Assembly: GCA_038239195.1 (NCBI GenBank)
Contig: JBBSEZ010000493.1
Span: 1-7,141, forward strand
Length of the DNA: 7,141 bases
DNA from: JBBSEZ01 sp038239195
Lineage (GTDB): Bacteria > Planctomycetota > Planctomycetia > Gemmatales > Gemmataceae
Reading direction: 5' to 3'
This document shows positions 1 to 5,622 of the stretch, piece after piece (positions within the stretch are counted from its first letter, which is position 1; the number at the start of each line of letters is the position of its first letter). Below the pieces are notes generated by a model, which saw only the letters and a program-made list of their open reading frames with translations, searched no databases and was not told the DNA's origin. The position numbers and the translations under genes are program-made.

Positions 1-11
1 AGGATGTCCAT
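1..11 (-). CDS. Start of a probable leftward gene, truncated by the window edge (only M-D-I visible)
   Basis: An ATG at 11-9 on the minus strand opens a reading frame (Met-Asp-Ile, then a partial codon) that runs off the left edge. The reason to call it is the context: an AAGGAG Shine-Dalgarno sequence lies 7 nt upstream of the ATG, a near-ideal arrangement that is unlikely by chance in otherwise non-coding DNA. If real, the gene is divergent from the DUF2201 gene at 233 and the two share the roughly 220-bp spacer as their promoter region. Nothing can be said about the product. No convincing -10/-35 pair was found upstream of it. Confidence 0.4.
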
Positions 12-18
12 CAGGGAA

Positions 19-24
19 CTCCTT
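19..24 (-). promoter_or_regulatory. Shine-Dalgarno site for the left-edge gene
   Basis: AAGGAG on the minus strand (CTCCTT on plus), 7 nt before the ATG at 11-9. It is the main evidence that a gene starts at the left edge. Confidence 0.4.
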
Positions 25-113
25 CTTCGCACGAGTTGTTGGTAGCAACAGGTGTTGAAGTAGGAGTTTTCCCCCCCTTTCGTGTTCTCTCCTGGCGTTA
101 AGTTGTGCGTATG

Positions 114-149
114 GGGCCTCGAAGACTCGGCCCACCCTACGGTCCCGAG
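114..149. repeat. 36-bp direct repeat, copy 1
   Basis: First of two identical 36-bp copies that begin GGGCCTCGAAGACTCGG and end CCTACGGTCCCGAG. Start-to-start distance is 51 bp, with 15 bp of unrelated sequence between copies. The outer parts of each copy (GGGCC...GGCCC) can pair weakly. It lies in the spacer upstream of the DUF2201 gene. Short GC-rich repeats of this kind are scattered between genes in large planctomycete genomes (recalled, not checked). Two copies alone do not make a CRISPR array. Confidence 0.8.
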
Positions 150-164
150 GGGCGTCTCCCGCGT

Positions 165-200
165 GGGCCTCGAAGACTCGGCCCACCCTACGGTCCCGAG
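165..200. repeat. 36-bp direct repeat, copy 2, with a 7-bp hairpin
   Basis: Identical to copy 1 over all 36 bp. Here the two bases just before the copy extend the inverted repeat, so that GTGGGCC (163-169) pairs with GGCCCAC (180-186) around a 10-nt loop. The copy ends 32 bp before the ATG of the gene at 233, so it would lie in or near the leader or promoter of that gene. No clear -10/-35 elements were seen around it. Confidence 0.8.
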
Positions 201-232
201 CAACCTCGAGCCGATTCGTCCGTGAGGCCATC

Positions 233-1456
233 ATGAGCGACGCGACGCGCGACTTCCTGCGGCAGTTCGTCGGCCGCCCCGAGTTCGTGAGCAAGTATCG
301 CTATTATGCCGCCATCCTGGCCCGCATGGTGCCGATCGAGGACCCGCACGTGGACGTGATGGCCGTCTCCGGGCGCGGCGCGCGCATCTACCTTCACGTC
401 AACGTCGCCTTCTTCGGCCAGCCGAGCAACTTCCCCTTTCTCGGCGGGGTGCTGTTGCACGAGGTGCATCACGTCGTGATGGGGCATTTGAGCGACCCGA
501 AGTTTCGCGGCGCCGGTCACCCCGACCTGATGGAGCTGGCGATGGAGGTCTCGGCCAACGAGCACATTCGCGAGCCGCTGCCGGGCAATCCGCCACAATG
601 GACCAGCTACCAGGCCTTCGGCATCCAGCCCGGCCAGAGCACGCGCGAGCGCTACGAGTTGCTGGTCAAGGCTCGCGCGCAGGGCCATTTCGTCGATTGC
701 GGCGGCTGCTACGCCCACGTCCTCGGGGGAGTGGGAGACGTCGGGCCCGAAGGGATGGAGATCGATCCGGGCGCTTATCGGCGCGTACGGCGGCTGGTCA
801 AGGAAGCGATCGGCGACGCGATGCGCGAGGCGAAGGAGAGCGGCGGGGGAGCGCCGGGTGGGCGCCTGGCGGGGCGCGAGCCGGCGCGCTGGCTGGAGGA
901 GCTGGAGGGGACGGAGGAGGCGCCGCGCCGCTTCATGGACTGGAAGGCCGCCGTGCAGATGTTCGTCGCCCGGATGCGGGCGCCCGTCCACACCTACGCG
1001 AGGCCGAGCCGGCGCTTCCCCGACAAGGTGGGCGTCATCCCTGGCCGGGCGTGGTATCCGGGCCCGCGCGACCGGCCGCGGCTGCTCGTGGCCATCGACA
1101 CCTCGGGCAGCATGAGCTCGGAGGAGCTGAACGAGATCGCCCGGCATTTCCGCGTGCTCGACGACGTGGTGGACGTCACCGTGGTCGAGTGCGACGTGGT
1201 CATCCACCGGGTGTATGCGTTCGCGGGCGTGCTGACGGAGGTGGCGGGGCGCGGCGGGACCGACCTGCGGCCGGTGTTCGAGCCGGCGTTTTTGGCGGAG
1301 CATCGGCCGGAGGGGGTGATCTACTTCACCGACGGGGAGGGGCCGTATCCGGCGGACGATCCGGGGGTGAAGACGTTGTGGGTGTTGACGAAGCCGTGGG
1401 GCTTCGGGTGCGATTGGGGGGAGAAGGCGTTTCTACGGCGCGAGGGAGAGGGGTGA
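233..1456 (+). CDS. DUF2201-type putative metallopeptidase with von Willebrand A-like domain
   Basis: A 407-residue cytoplasmic protein with no signal peptide or membrane segment. The N-terminal half carries a zinc-metallopeptidase-like HExxH motif, HEVHH at residues 76-80, followed by a glutamate-rich helix (about 99-112) that may supply the third ligand. The C-terminal half (about 281-387) looks like a VWA domain: DTSGSMS at 289-295 is a MIDAS-like DxSxS, GGTDLRP at 341-347 offers the MIDAS threonine, and FTDG at 365-368 the aspartate. This order (HExxH, charged linker, VWA-like domain) is that of the DUF2201/COG3864 family. In many bacteria that family is encoded beside a MoxR-type AAA+ ATPase and is thought to act with it, on unknown substrates. 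No MoxR gene is visible here, and only about 230 bp lie upstream. GAGG 5 nt before the ATG supports this start. The gene converges with the P450 gene, whose stop is 20 nt away. The family call is fairly sure; the activity is unknown. Confidence 0.88.
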   Translation: MSDATRDFLRQFVGRPEFVSKYRYYAAILARMVPIEDPHVDVMAVSGRGARIYLHVNVAFFGQPSNFPFLGGVLLHEVHHVVMGHLSDPKFRGAGHPDLMELAMEVSANEHIREPLPGNPPQWTSYQAFGIQPGQSTRERYELLVKARAQGHFVDCGGCYAHVLGGVGDVGPEGMEIDPGAYRRVRRLVKEAIGDAMREAKESGGGAPGGRLAGREPARWLEELEGTEEAPRRFMDWKAAVQMFVARMRAPVHTYARPSRRFPDKVGVIPGRAWYPGPRDRPRLLVAIDTSGSMSSEELNEIARHFRVLDDVVDVTVVECDVVIHRVYAFAGVLTEVAGRGGTDLRPVFEPAFLAEHRPEGVIYFTDGEGPYPADDPGVKTLWVLTKPWGFGCDWGEKAFLRREGEG

Positions 1457-1476
1457 ACGCAGGCGCCGCGCCACCT

Positions 1477-2835
1477 CTATCGCGCTCCCCTTGCCGCCAG
1501 CCGCACGCGCAGCCCGCCTCGGGGGCGGAGCACCACTTCCATCTCCGGCTCGGGCTCGCCCTGCTCCGGGGCAAGCTGGACGTCGAACCTTTGCAGGATG
1601 GTCGCCGCGACCAGCACGAGCTCCATCGTCGCCAGCGCGCTGCCGATGCAGATGCGCGCCCCTCCCCCGAACGGCAAGTAGGCGTAACCGGGAATTTTCT
1701 CGACGCGGCCGGGGGCGAATCGGTCGGGGTCGAACGCCTCGGGGCCCTCGAAGCTGCGCGGGTCGCGGTGGGCGACGTAGGGGCTGATGAAGACCCAGCC
1801 GCCCCGCCGGATGAGGTGGCCCCCGAGCTCGACGTCCTCCGCCGCCTGGCGGGCGAAGAGGAACCCGGCCGCCGGGTACAGCCGCAGCGACTCCTTCACG
1901 GCCCTCTCCACGTGCGGGAGCCGCGGCACGTCCTCGGAGGTGGCCGCCCGACCGCCCAGGACCGCGTCCACCTCCTCGCGCACGCGCGTCGCGACCTCGG
2001 GGTGCCGCGCCAGGAGATACCAGAACCACGTCAGGGCCGCCGAGGTGGTGTCGTGCCCGGCGACGAAGAGGGTGGTCGCCTCGTCGCGGGCCTCCTTGTC
2101 GGTGATGGGCGCCTCCCCGGCAGCCCCCCGACCGGCCGCGAGCATCTGGGATAGCATGTCCTCCCCGACCGCGCCGGAAGCGCGCCGCTCGCGGATGAGC
2201 TCCCAGATGAGCTCGTCCACCGCCCGGACCGCCCGGCGCTGGCGGAGCCTGCCCGGCAGCGGCAGCCAGTCCGGCAGGCGGACCAGGCTGGTGACCTCCT
2301 TCTGCATGTAGGCCCGGAAGACCTGGACGGCCTCGCGCAGGCGCGAGGCCTGGCCCGCCCAATCGACGTCGAAGACCACGCGGGCGATGATCTCCAGGGC
2401 GAGTTGGTTCATTTCCTCGCCCATGTCCAACGTCGCGTCGGTCGGCCAGCGATCGGCCCTGCGGGTCGCGTGTTCGACGATGACGCGCGCGTAGTGGCCC
2501 AGGTGGGCGGCGTGGAAGGCGGGCTGCACCATCGACCGTTGCCTTCGCCAGGCCGCGCCCTCCGCGACGACGAGGCCGTCGCCCTCGATGGCGCGCAGGG
2601 CCCTCATCTGCCTGCCCAGCTTGGGAAAGCTCTTCATCTTGGTGGTGAGGACTTCCCGGATCAGTTCGGGGCGGTTGACGAAATAAACCCGGAACCACCC
2701 CATGCGGGCGAAAACAAAGTCCCCGTACTTGCGGGCCAGCTCCGCGGCAAAGGCGAGAGGGCGCGAGCGAAACCGGGGCACGTACGTGAGGCCGAAGGCC
2801 CCGTCGCGCGGCCCGGGCGGGTATTTGTCTGCCAT
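1477..2835 (-). CDS. Cytochrome P450
   Basis: A soluble 452-residue P450 monooxygenase with all hallmark motifs (numbered from the ATG at 2835): a proline-rich PPGP start (6-9), the helix-C WxxxR at W96-R100 that contacts a haem propionate, AGHDTT in helix I (259-264) for oxygen activation, ExxR at E315-R318, a PERF-like DPDRF (369-373), and the haem loop FGGGARICIG (389-398) with the axial thiolate Cys396. There is no N-terminal membrane anchor, as is usual for bacterial P450s. The substrate cannot be inferred, and no ferredoxin or reductase gene is in the window, so electrons must come from elsewhere. Two in-frame ATGs exist, at 2841 and 2835. The Shine-Dalgarno AAGGA is 3 nt from the first and 9 nt from the second, so 2835 is preferred. 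It lies about 50 nt downstream of the CE15-ThuA gene on the same strand, with no terminator seen between them, so cotranscription is likely. Confidence 0.95.
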   Translation of the reverse strand: MADKYPPGPRDGAFGLTYVPRFRSRPLAFAAELARKYGDFVFARMGWFRVYFVNRPELIREVLTTKMKSFPKLGRQMRALRAIEGDGLVVAEGAAWRRQRSMVQPAFHAAHLGHYARVIVEHATRRADRWPTDATLDMGEEMNQLALEIIARVVFDVDWAGQASRLREAVQVFRAYMQKEVTSLVRLPDWLPLPGRLRQRRAVRAVDELIWELIRERRASGAVGEDMLSQMLAAGRGAAGEAPITDKEARDEATTLFVAGHDTTSAALTWFWYLLARHPEVATRVREEVDAVLGGRAATSEDVPRLPHVERAVKESLRLYPAAGFLFARQAAEDVELGGHLIRRGGWVFISPYVAHRDPRSFEGPEAFDPDRFAPGRVEKIPGYAYLPFGGGARICIGSALATMELVLVAATILQRFDVQLAPEQGEPEPEMEVVLRPRGGLRVRLAARGAR

Positions 2836-2844
2836 CCGCATTCA

Positions 2845-2849
2845 TCCTT
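2845..2849 (-). promoter_or_regulatory. Shine-Dalgarno site that decides the P450 start
   Basis: AAGGA on the minus strand, 9 nt before the ATG at 2835 but only 3 nt before the in-frame ATG at 2841 and overlapping an out-of-frame ATG at 2845. The spacing favours initiation at 2835. Confidence 0.5.
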
Positions 2850-2887
2850 CATGAACGTCGAGGCCTGCCTTCGGCGCCGGCGTTAGC

Positions 2888-4909
2888 CTACGGGACAGGG
2901 GAGCGCAGGTCGTCCTTTGCCCCTCCCGCCGCCACGTCCACCCCGCCCGCCGGCACCGGCAGTTTCACCACCCACAGCGCCGCCTGCGCCACCAGCCGCC
3001 GATACTCGGCCCGCTTCCAGTTGGCGTGGAAGTGTAGCCCGCTGAAGCCGAACGATCGGCCGCCGTCCGGGCGCTGCCACGCCCACGCCACCGTCTCCTC
3101 GCGCCCGTCGATCGCCGCCTTCCAGATCGGGGCCAACCCTGCTTCTTTGGTGAACTTCAGGCGATAATACCACTCGTCCTTGACCGTGAAGTCCTCGATG
3201 CCGGAGGCGACTGGGTGCTTGCCGTCGGCCACCTTCACCGCCGTCTCGACCACCTTGTACTTGCGGTCGGGCCCGCCGTGACACCCGCCCACCAGCTTCA
3301 GGCAGGTGGGCACGTGCTTCGCGTCGCGCGTCCCCATCGCCCAGTGCAGCACCACCAGCCCGCCGCCGCGCTTCGCCAGTTGCCGCAGCGCCAACGTGCG
3401 CTTCGGCTCGCCGTCCATCCAGCGCGCCCCCTCGGCGAGGAACAGCACCACGGCGTCGGAACGGCCGATCAACTCCGGGCCTTCCTTCCACGCGCCGTCG
3501 GCGCTCACCACCATCACCTCGACCTCCGGCACCTTCTTCAGGCAGTCGGCCAGCACGCGCAGCCCCGCCAGGTATTCGTGCGTGTTGACCGGATGACCGT
3601 CGGGGCCCTGGCCGATCAGCAGCAACTTGCGGCGCGGCGCCTCGCCCTTCGCCGGCTTGCGGAAGTGGACGTCGGCGAAGTCGAGGAAGACCTTCCAGTC
3701 GCCCTTGGTCATCGAGTGCTTGCCCGGACGGACGTAGTAGCCGAGCCGGCCGGCGCTCAGCACGTTGAGCGGCGGTTTCGCCTTCGCCTCCAGGCCGGTC
3801 ACGCCCAAAAAGCGATACACCGGGTCGGCGCCCTTGAGCACCTCGAACTGGCCATCGGGGTTGGCCCAGGTGTCGTCGGCGGCGTTGCTGAACAGCACCG
3901 GGCGCGGCGCCACCAGGGCCACCAGGCAGTTCTGGTCGATCGGCAGGCGCTCGACCTTGTCGTTGAATTCCTTGAAGTGGCCGTTGAACCAGTGCGGGAA
4001 GCTGGTGTTGATGCGCTTGACCGACTCGCCCACCTTGCCGCGGCTCGGCGCCGTCCCGCCGCAGCCCGCCTGGTGCGGGATCGCCAGGGCGATGCGCTCG
4101 TCGAACGCCGCCGCCAGGAGCGTCGCCTTGCCCAGGCGCGAATGGCCGACCACCGCGATCTTCTTGGCATCGATCTCGGGAAGGGTCGTCAGGTAATCGA
4201 CGGCGCGATGAATGCCCCACGCCCAGGCGGCGAGGGTGGCGGTGTCGGCAGGGCCTGCCTTGTGGCCCTTGGGGACGAGGTAGGGGCGAAGCCCACCGCG
4301 CACGTCGGCGCGGTCGGGATCGACGTCGCCGTTGTAGAAGGTGGCGACGGCGTACCCGCGGTCGATGCTCTGCTCGAGCGCCCACGTGTCCACCTCCGTG
4401 CCGCGCCCCGCCGCCGTCGCCTTGTGGTCCTTCACGCCAGGGCGCCCGCCGTACATCCACGCCGTCGGCAGGCGCACGGCGGGGTCGCTCACCACCGCAT
4501 GGTTGCCGCAGAAGTTCATGCCGATGAAGGCGGGCACCGGGGCCTTGCGCGCGTTGGGGATCACGACGAGGAGGTGGATCTTCGGTGCCTCAGGCGGGCC
4601 GACGGTCAGCGACACCTCGCGCAGGGTGGCCTTGCCGCCGAAGGCCTTCTTGTCCTCGCGCTCGACCTTGGCCGTCACCTTGGCGGGCCGGGCAGGCATC
4701 TGTCCGTACACGTAGTGCTGGAACAGCGCCTGGAGCTCGGGGCGGCGCTTCTTCTCCCACTCGGCCCGCGTAGAGACGCGCTTGCCGTCCATCCCCACGA
4801 GCGGGTCGGGCAGGTCGGGCCGAGCGGGGAGCTTCTCCACGGGCGGGAAGTCGGCGCGAGCCGGAGAAAAGAGGGCCAGGGCGGCAAGGAGGAGAGCGAA
4901 GCGACGCAT
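2888..4909 (-). CDS. Secreted CE15-like (glucuronoyl/acetylxylan esterase-like) alpha/beta hydrolase fused to a ThuA-like domain
   Basis: A 673-residue two-domain protein. Residues 1-19 form a signal peptide (MRR, a hydrophobic Leu/Ala stretch, then ARA before Asp20), so it is probably exported. Residues about 35-418 resemble bacterial CE15 esterases, which cleave esters of plant-type glucuronoxylan. The nucleophile elbow is GHSRLGK (255-261) with Ser257, and the catalytic His is His398 in RPGKHSMTKGDWKVFLDFAD (394-413). At the canonical acid site, 23 residues after the serine, there is Gln280 rather than Glu; Asp345 or Asp346 in the NAADDTWANPDG stretch may replace it, as proposed for many bacterial CE15 enzymes. 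Residues about 426-648 form a ThuA-like (trehalose-utilisation, class-I-amidotransferase-like) domain with HPVASGI, DEWYY and GLHFHANW segments. GGAGG 8 nt upstream supports the start. It is the first gene of a likely operon with the P450. CE15-like is confident; the natural substrate and the ThuA role are unknown. Confidence 0.9.
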   Translation of the reverse strand: MRRFALLLAALALFSPARADFPPVEKLPARPDLPDPLVGMDGKRVSTRAEWEKKRRPELQALFQHYVYGQMPARPAKVTAKVEREDKKAFGGKATLREVSLTVGPPEAPKIHLLVVIPNARKAPVPAFIGMNFCGNHAVVSDPAVRLPTAWMYGGRPGVKDHKATAAGRGTEVDTWALEQSIDRGYAVATFYNGDVDPDRADVRGGLRPYLVPKGHKAGPADTATLAAWAWGIHRAVDYLTTLPEIDAKKIAVVGHSRLGKATLLAAAFDERIALAIPHQAGCGGTAPSRGKVGESVKRINTSFPHWFNGHFKEFNDKVERLPIDQNCLVALVAPRPVLFSNAADDTWANPDGQFEVLKGADPVYRFLGVTGLEAKAKPPLNVLSAGRLGYYVRPGKHSMTKGDWKVFLDFADVHFRKPAKGEAPRRKLLLIGQGPDGHPVNTHEYLAGLRVLADCLKKVPEVEVMVVSADGAWKEGPELIGRSDAVVLFLAEGARWMDGEPKRTLALRQLAKRGGGLVVLHWAMGTRDAKHVPTCLKLVGGCHGGPDRKYKVVETAVKVADGKHPVASGIEDFTVKDEWYYRLKFTKEAGLAPIWKAAIDGREETVAWAWQRPDGGRSFGFSGLHFHANWKRAEYRRLVAQAALWVVKLPVPAGGVDVAAGGAKDDLRSPVP

Positions 4910-4917
4910 GGGAGAGG

Positions 4918-4922
4918 CCTCC
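4918..4922 (-). promoter_or_regulatory. Shine-Dalgarno site of the CE15-ThuA gene
   Basis: GGAGG on the minus strand, 8 nt before the ATG at 4909, confirming a start that also gives a well-formed signal peptide. Confidence 0.65.
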
Positions 4923-4946
4923 GGGGGCTACGTGGGCGTAGGGCAG

Positions 4947-4955
4947 ATCATAGCA
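4947..4955 (-). promoter_or_regulatory. Candidate extended -10 promoter of the CE15-ThuA/P450 unit
   Basis: On the minus strand TGCTATGAT gives a TATGAT hexamer (4952-4947, five of six bases of TATAAT) preceded by the TGn of an extended -10 element. No good -35 hexamer is present in the GC-rich sequence upstream, which is tolerated by extended -10 promoters. The predicted leader is about 30 nt and contains the GGAGG site. Confidence 0.45.
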
Positions 4956-4986
4956 AGGCGCGGCGCCGCGCGGAGCCCGTACGTTT

Positions 4987-5031
4987 GGCTTTCCAGCCGG
5001 ACACGCCTTCCCCAAGACCGGCTGGAAAGCC
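4987..5031. repeat. 14-bp perfect inverted repeat with 17-nt loop
   Basis: GGCTTTCCAGCCGG at 4987-5000 is matched by its exact reverse complement at 5018-5031, with a 17-nt loop between them. It lies between two leftward transcription units. No U-tract follows the stem in the leftward direction, so it is unlikely to be a standard terminator. The sequence resembles GC-rich palindromic elements that recur between genes in Gemmata-like genomes (recalled, not checked), perhaps mobile REP-like units. Confidence 0.8.
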
Positions 5032-5039
5032 GGTCCCAC

Positions 5040-5084
5040 AAAACGCCACGGGCCCGCGACGAGCACTTGCTCGCCGCGGGCCCG
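5040..5084 (-). terminator. Terminator-like hairpin after the zinc-ribbon genes
   Basis: A 16-bp stem (5069-5084 with 5049-5064) closed by a 4-nt loop lies 23 nt past the stop of the 73-residue zinc-ribbon gene. In leftward RNA all 16 positions pair, one as G·U; in rightward RNA the same position is an A/C mismatch, which argues for use in the leftward transcript. A short U-run (four T at 5043-5040) follows five bases after the stem. The weak U-tract makes it a possible rather than classical Rho-independent terminator. Confidence 0.5.
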
Positions 5085-5107
5085 GCCGCCAGACAGTGGT
5101 CGGGGAG

Positions 5108-5329
5108 TCACGCCCCGCGCTTGGCGCTGCCGCACCGGCAGGGGAAGCACGGCCCGTAGCGCCCCATTCGCGCCACCAGCGGCGCCCGGCAGCACGGGCA
5201 GCGCACCAGCGCCGCCGCCTCGGCCGCCTCCTGCCGGCGCTTCGCGTCCAGCGGCCCCAGTTCCTTCGCCCGCGGGGCGCTATCCAGCGACAGCACCTCC
5301 GCCTCCGCCCAGCAACGCAACGCTCGCAT
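5108..5329 (-). CDS. Small zinc-ribbon protein (73 residues)
   Basis: An uncharacterised 73-residue protein. The N-terminal half is an Ala/Glu/Lys-rich helix (about 15-42); the C-terminal half is a compact zinc ribbon, CPCC at 44-47 and CFPC at 61-64 (pattern C-x2-C-x13-C-x2-C), with an extra Cys46 and Cys66 nearby. There is no signal peptide or membrane segment. The start is well supported: AGGAGG lies 6 nt before the ATG at 5329. The gene begins inside the 3' end of the upstream zinc-ribbon gene (50-nt overlap, different frame), a layout typical of translational coupling, and it is followed by a terminator-like hairpin. Such ribbons usually bind nucleic acid or protein, but no function can be assigned. 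Confidence 0.65.
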   Translation of the reverse strand: MRALRCWAEAEVLSLDSAPRAKELGPLDAKRRQEAAEAAALVRCPCCRAPLVARMGRYGPCFPCRCGSAKRGA

Positions 5330-5555
5330 GGCACTCCTCCTCTGGTCTCGATTTCCGACCGCCGGGCGCGAACAGAGGCAAACGCGCCTGCGCCCGACTC
5401 GTCAACTGGCGCAGATGCGCCTCCCACGCTGGCGTCCAGCCGCGCCGACGCACGTACAGCAAGCGGAAGCCCGACACCTCGTGGCACGCCTCGCACAGCC
5501 CCAGCCCGGTGGCGCTCGGCCGCCGCTCACAATGCAGACACAAAATCTCTCTCAT
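5280..5555 (-). CDS. Small zinc-finger/zinc-ribbon protein (91 residues)
   Basis: An uncharacterised 91-residue protein that starts MREILCLHC. Four cysteines near the N-terminus (C6, C9, C21, C24; C-x2-C-x11-C-x2-C) should bind one zinc, as in treble-clef or zinc-ribbon folds. A basic segment with two tryptophan- and arginine-rich helices follows (about 36-60, ending ARLPLF), then a low-complexity Gly/Ala tail that overlaps the next gene. Small proteins with a similar CxxC...LCxxC start are recalled from planctomycetes. The start at 5555 has no strong Shine-Dalgarno, but it sits about 50 nt downstream of a predicted transcription start, whose -10 is covered by a LexA-box-like palindrome. It forms a two-gene unit with the 73-residue zinc ribbon. 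Cytoplasmic; a nucleic-acid-binding or regulatory role is possible but unproven. Confidence 0.6.
   Translation of the reverse strand: MREILCLHCERRPSATGLGLCEACHEVSGFRLLYVRRRGWTPAWEAHLRQLTSRAQARLPLFAPGGRKSRPEEECHASVALLGGGGGAVAG
5336..5341 (-). promoter_or_regulatory. Strong Shine-Dalgarno site of the 73-residue zinc-ribbon gene
   Basis: AGGAGG on the minus strand, 6 nt before the ATG at 5329, lying inside the coding sequence of the upstream zinc-finger gene. It is the strongest ribosome binding site in the window and supports internal, coupled initiation. Confidence 0.65.
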
Positions 5556-5600
5556 CGCCTTGCGCCCGTCAAGGGCCTCCGCCCACGGTGCCTGCTGGGA

Positions 5601-5622
5601 CTACTGTATGATTGTACAGTAG
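5601..5622 (-). promoter_or_regulatory. LexA (SOS)-box-like palindromic operator
   Basis: A perfect inverted repeat, CTACTGTA-N6-TACAGTAG. Its core fits CTGT-N8-ACAG, the spacing and half-sites of the LexA operator of Escherichia coli and relatives. It lies 45 bp upstream of the zinc-finger ATG and covers the predicted -10 hexamer, where a repressor would block transcription. In a very GC-rich region this AT-rich palindrome stands out. Which protein binds it is unknown; planctomycete LexA specificity may differ, and the neighbouring HTH protein or another repressor is an alternative. Confidence 0.6.

Noticed and set aside
37..50. Short TGTTG/CAACA hairpin near the left edge
   Set aside because: A 5-bp stem with no U-tract or conserved context is expected by chance.
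114..200. Possible CRISPR array
   Set aside because: There are only two repeat copies with a 15-bp spacer and no cas genes. The repeats are better explained as a duplicated intergenic element.
1457..1476. Bidirectional terminator between the convergent DUF2201 and P450 genes
   Set aside because: The 20-nt gap has no stem-loop with a U-tract on either strand.
598..2154. A 518-codon rightward open frame spanning the DUF2201 end and the P450
   Set aside because: It lies out of frame with DUF2201 and antisense to the P450, and its composition is that of a shadow frame.
1433..2845. A 470-codon leftward open frame overlapping the P450
   Set aside because: It is in another frame of the same strand as the P450, which has every diagnostic motif. 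The alternative product is Arg/Gly/Pro-rich and motif-free.
3215..5611. A 798-codon rightward open frame
   Set aside because: It is antisense to the CE15-ThuA gene and passes through the inverted repeat, the terminator stem and the zinc-ribbon genes. Its translation is low-complexity Arg/His/Ala-rich with no recognisable domain, as expected for an antisense frame in GC-rich DNA.
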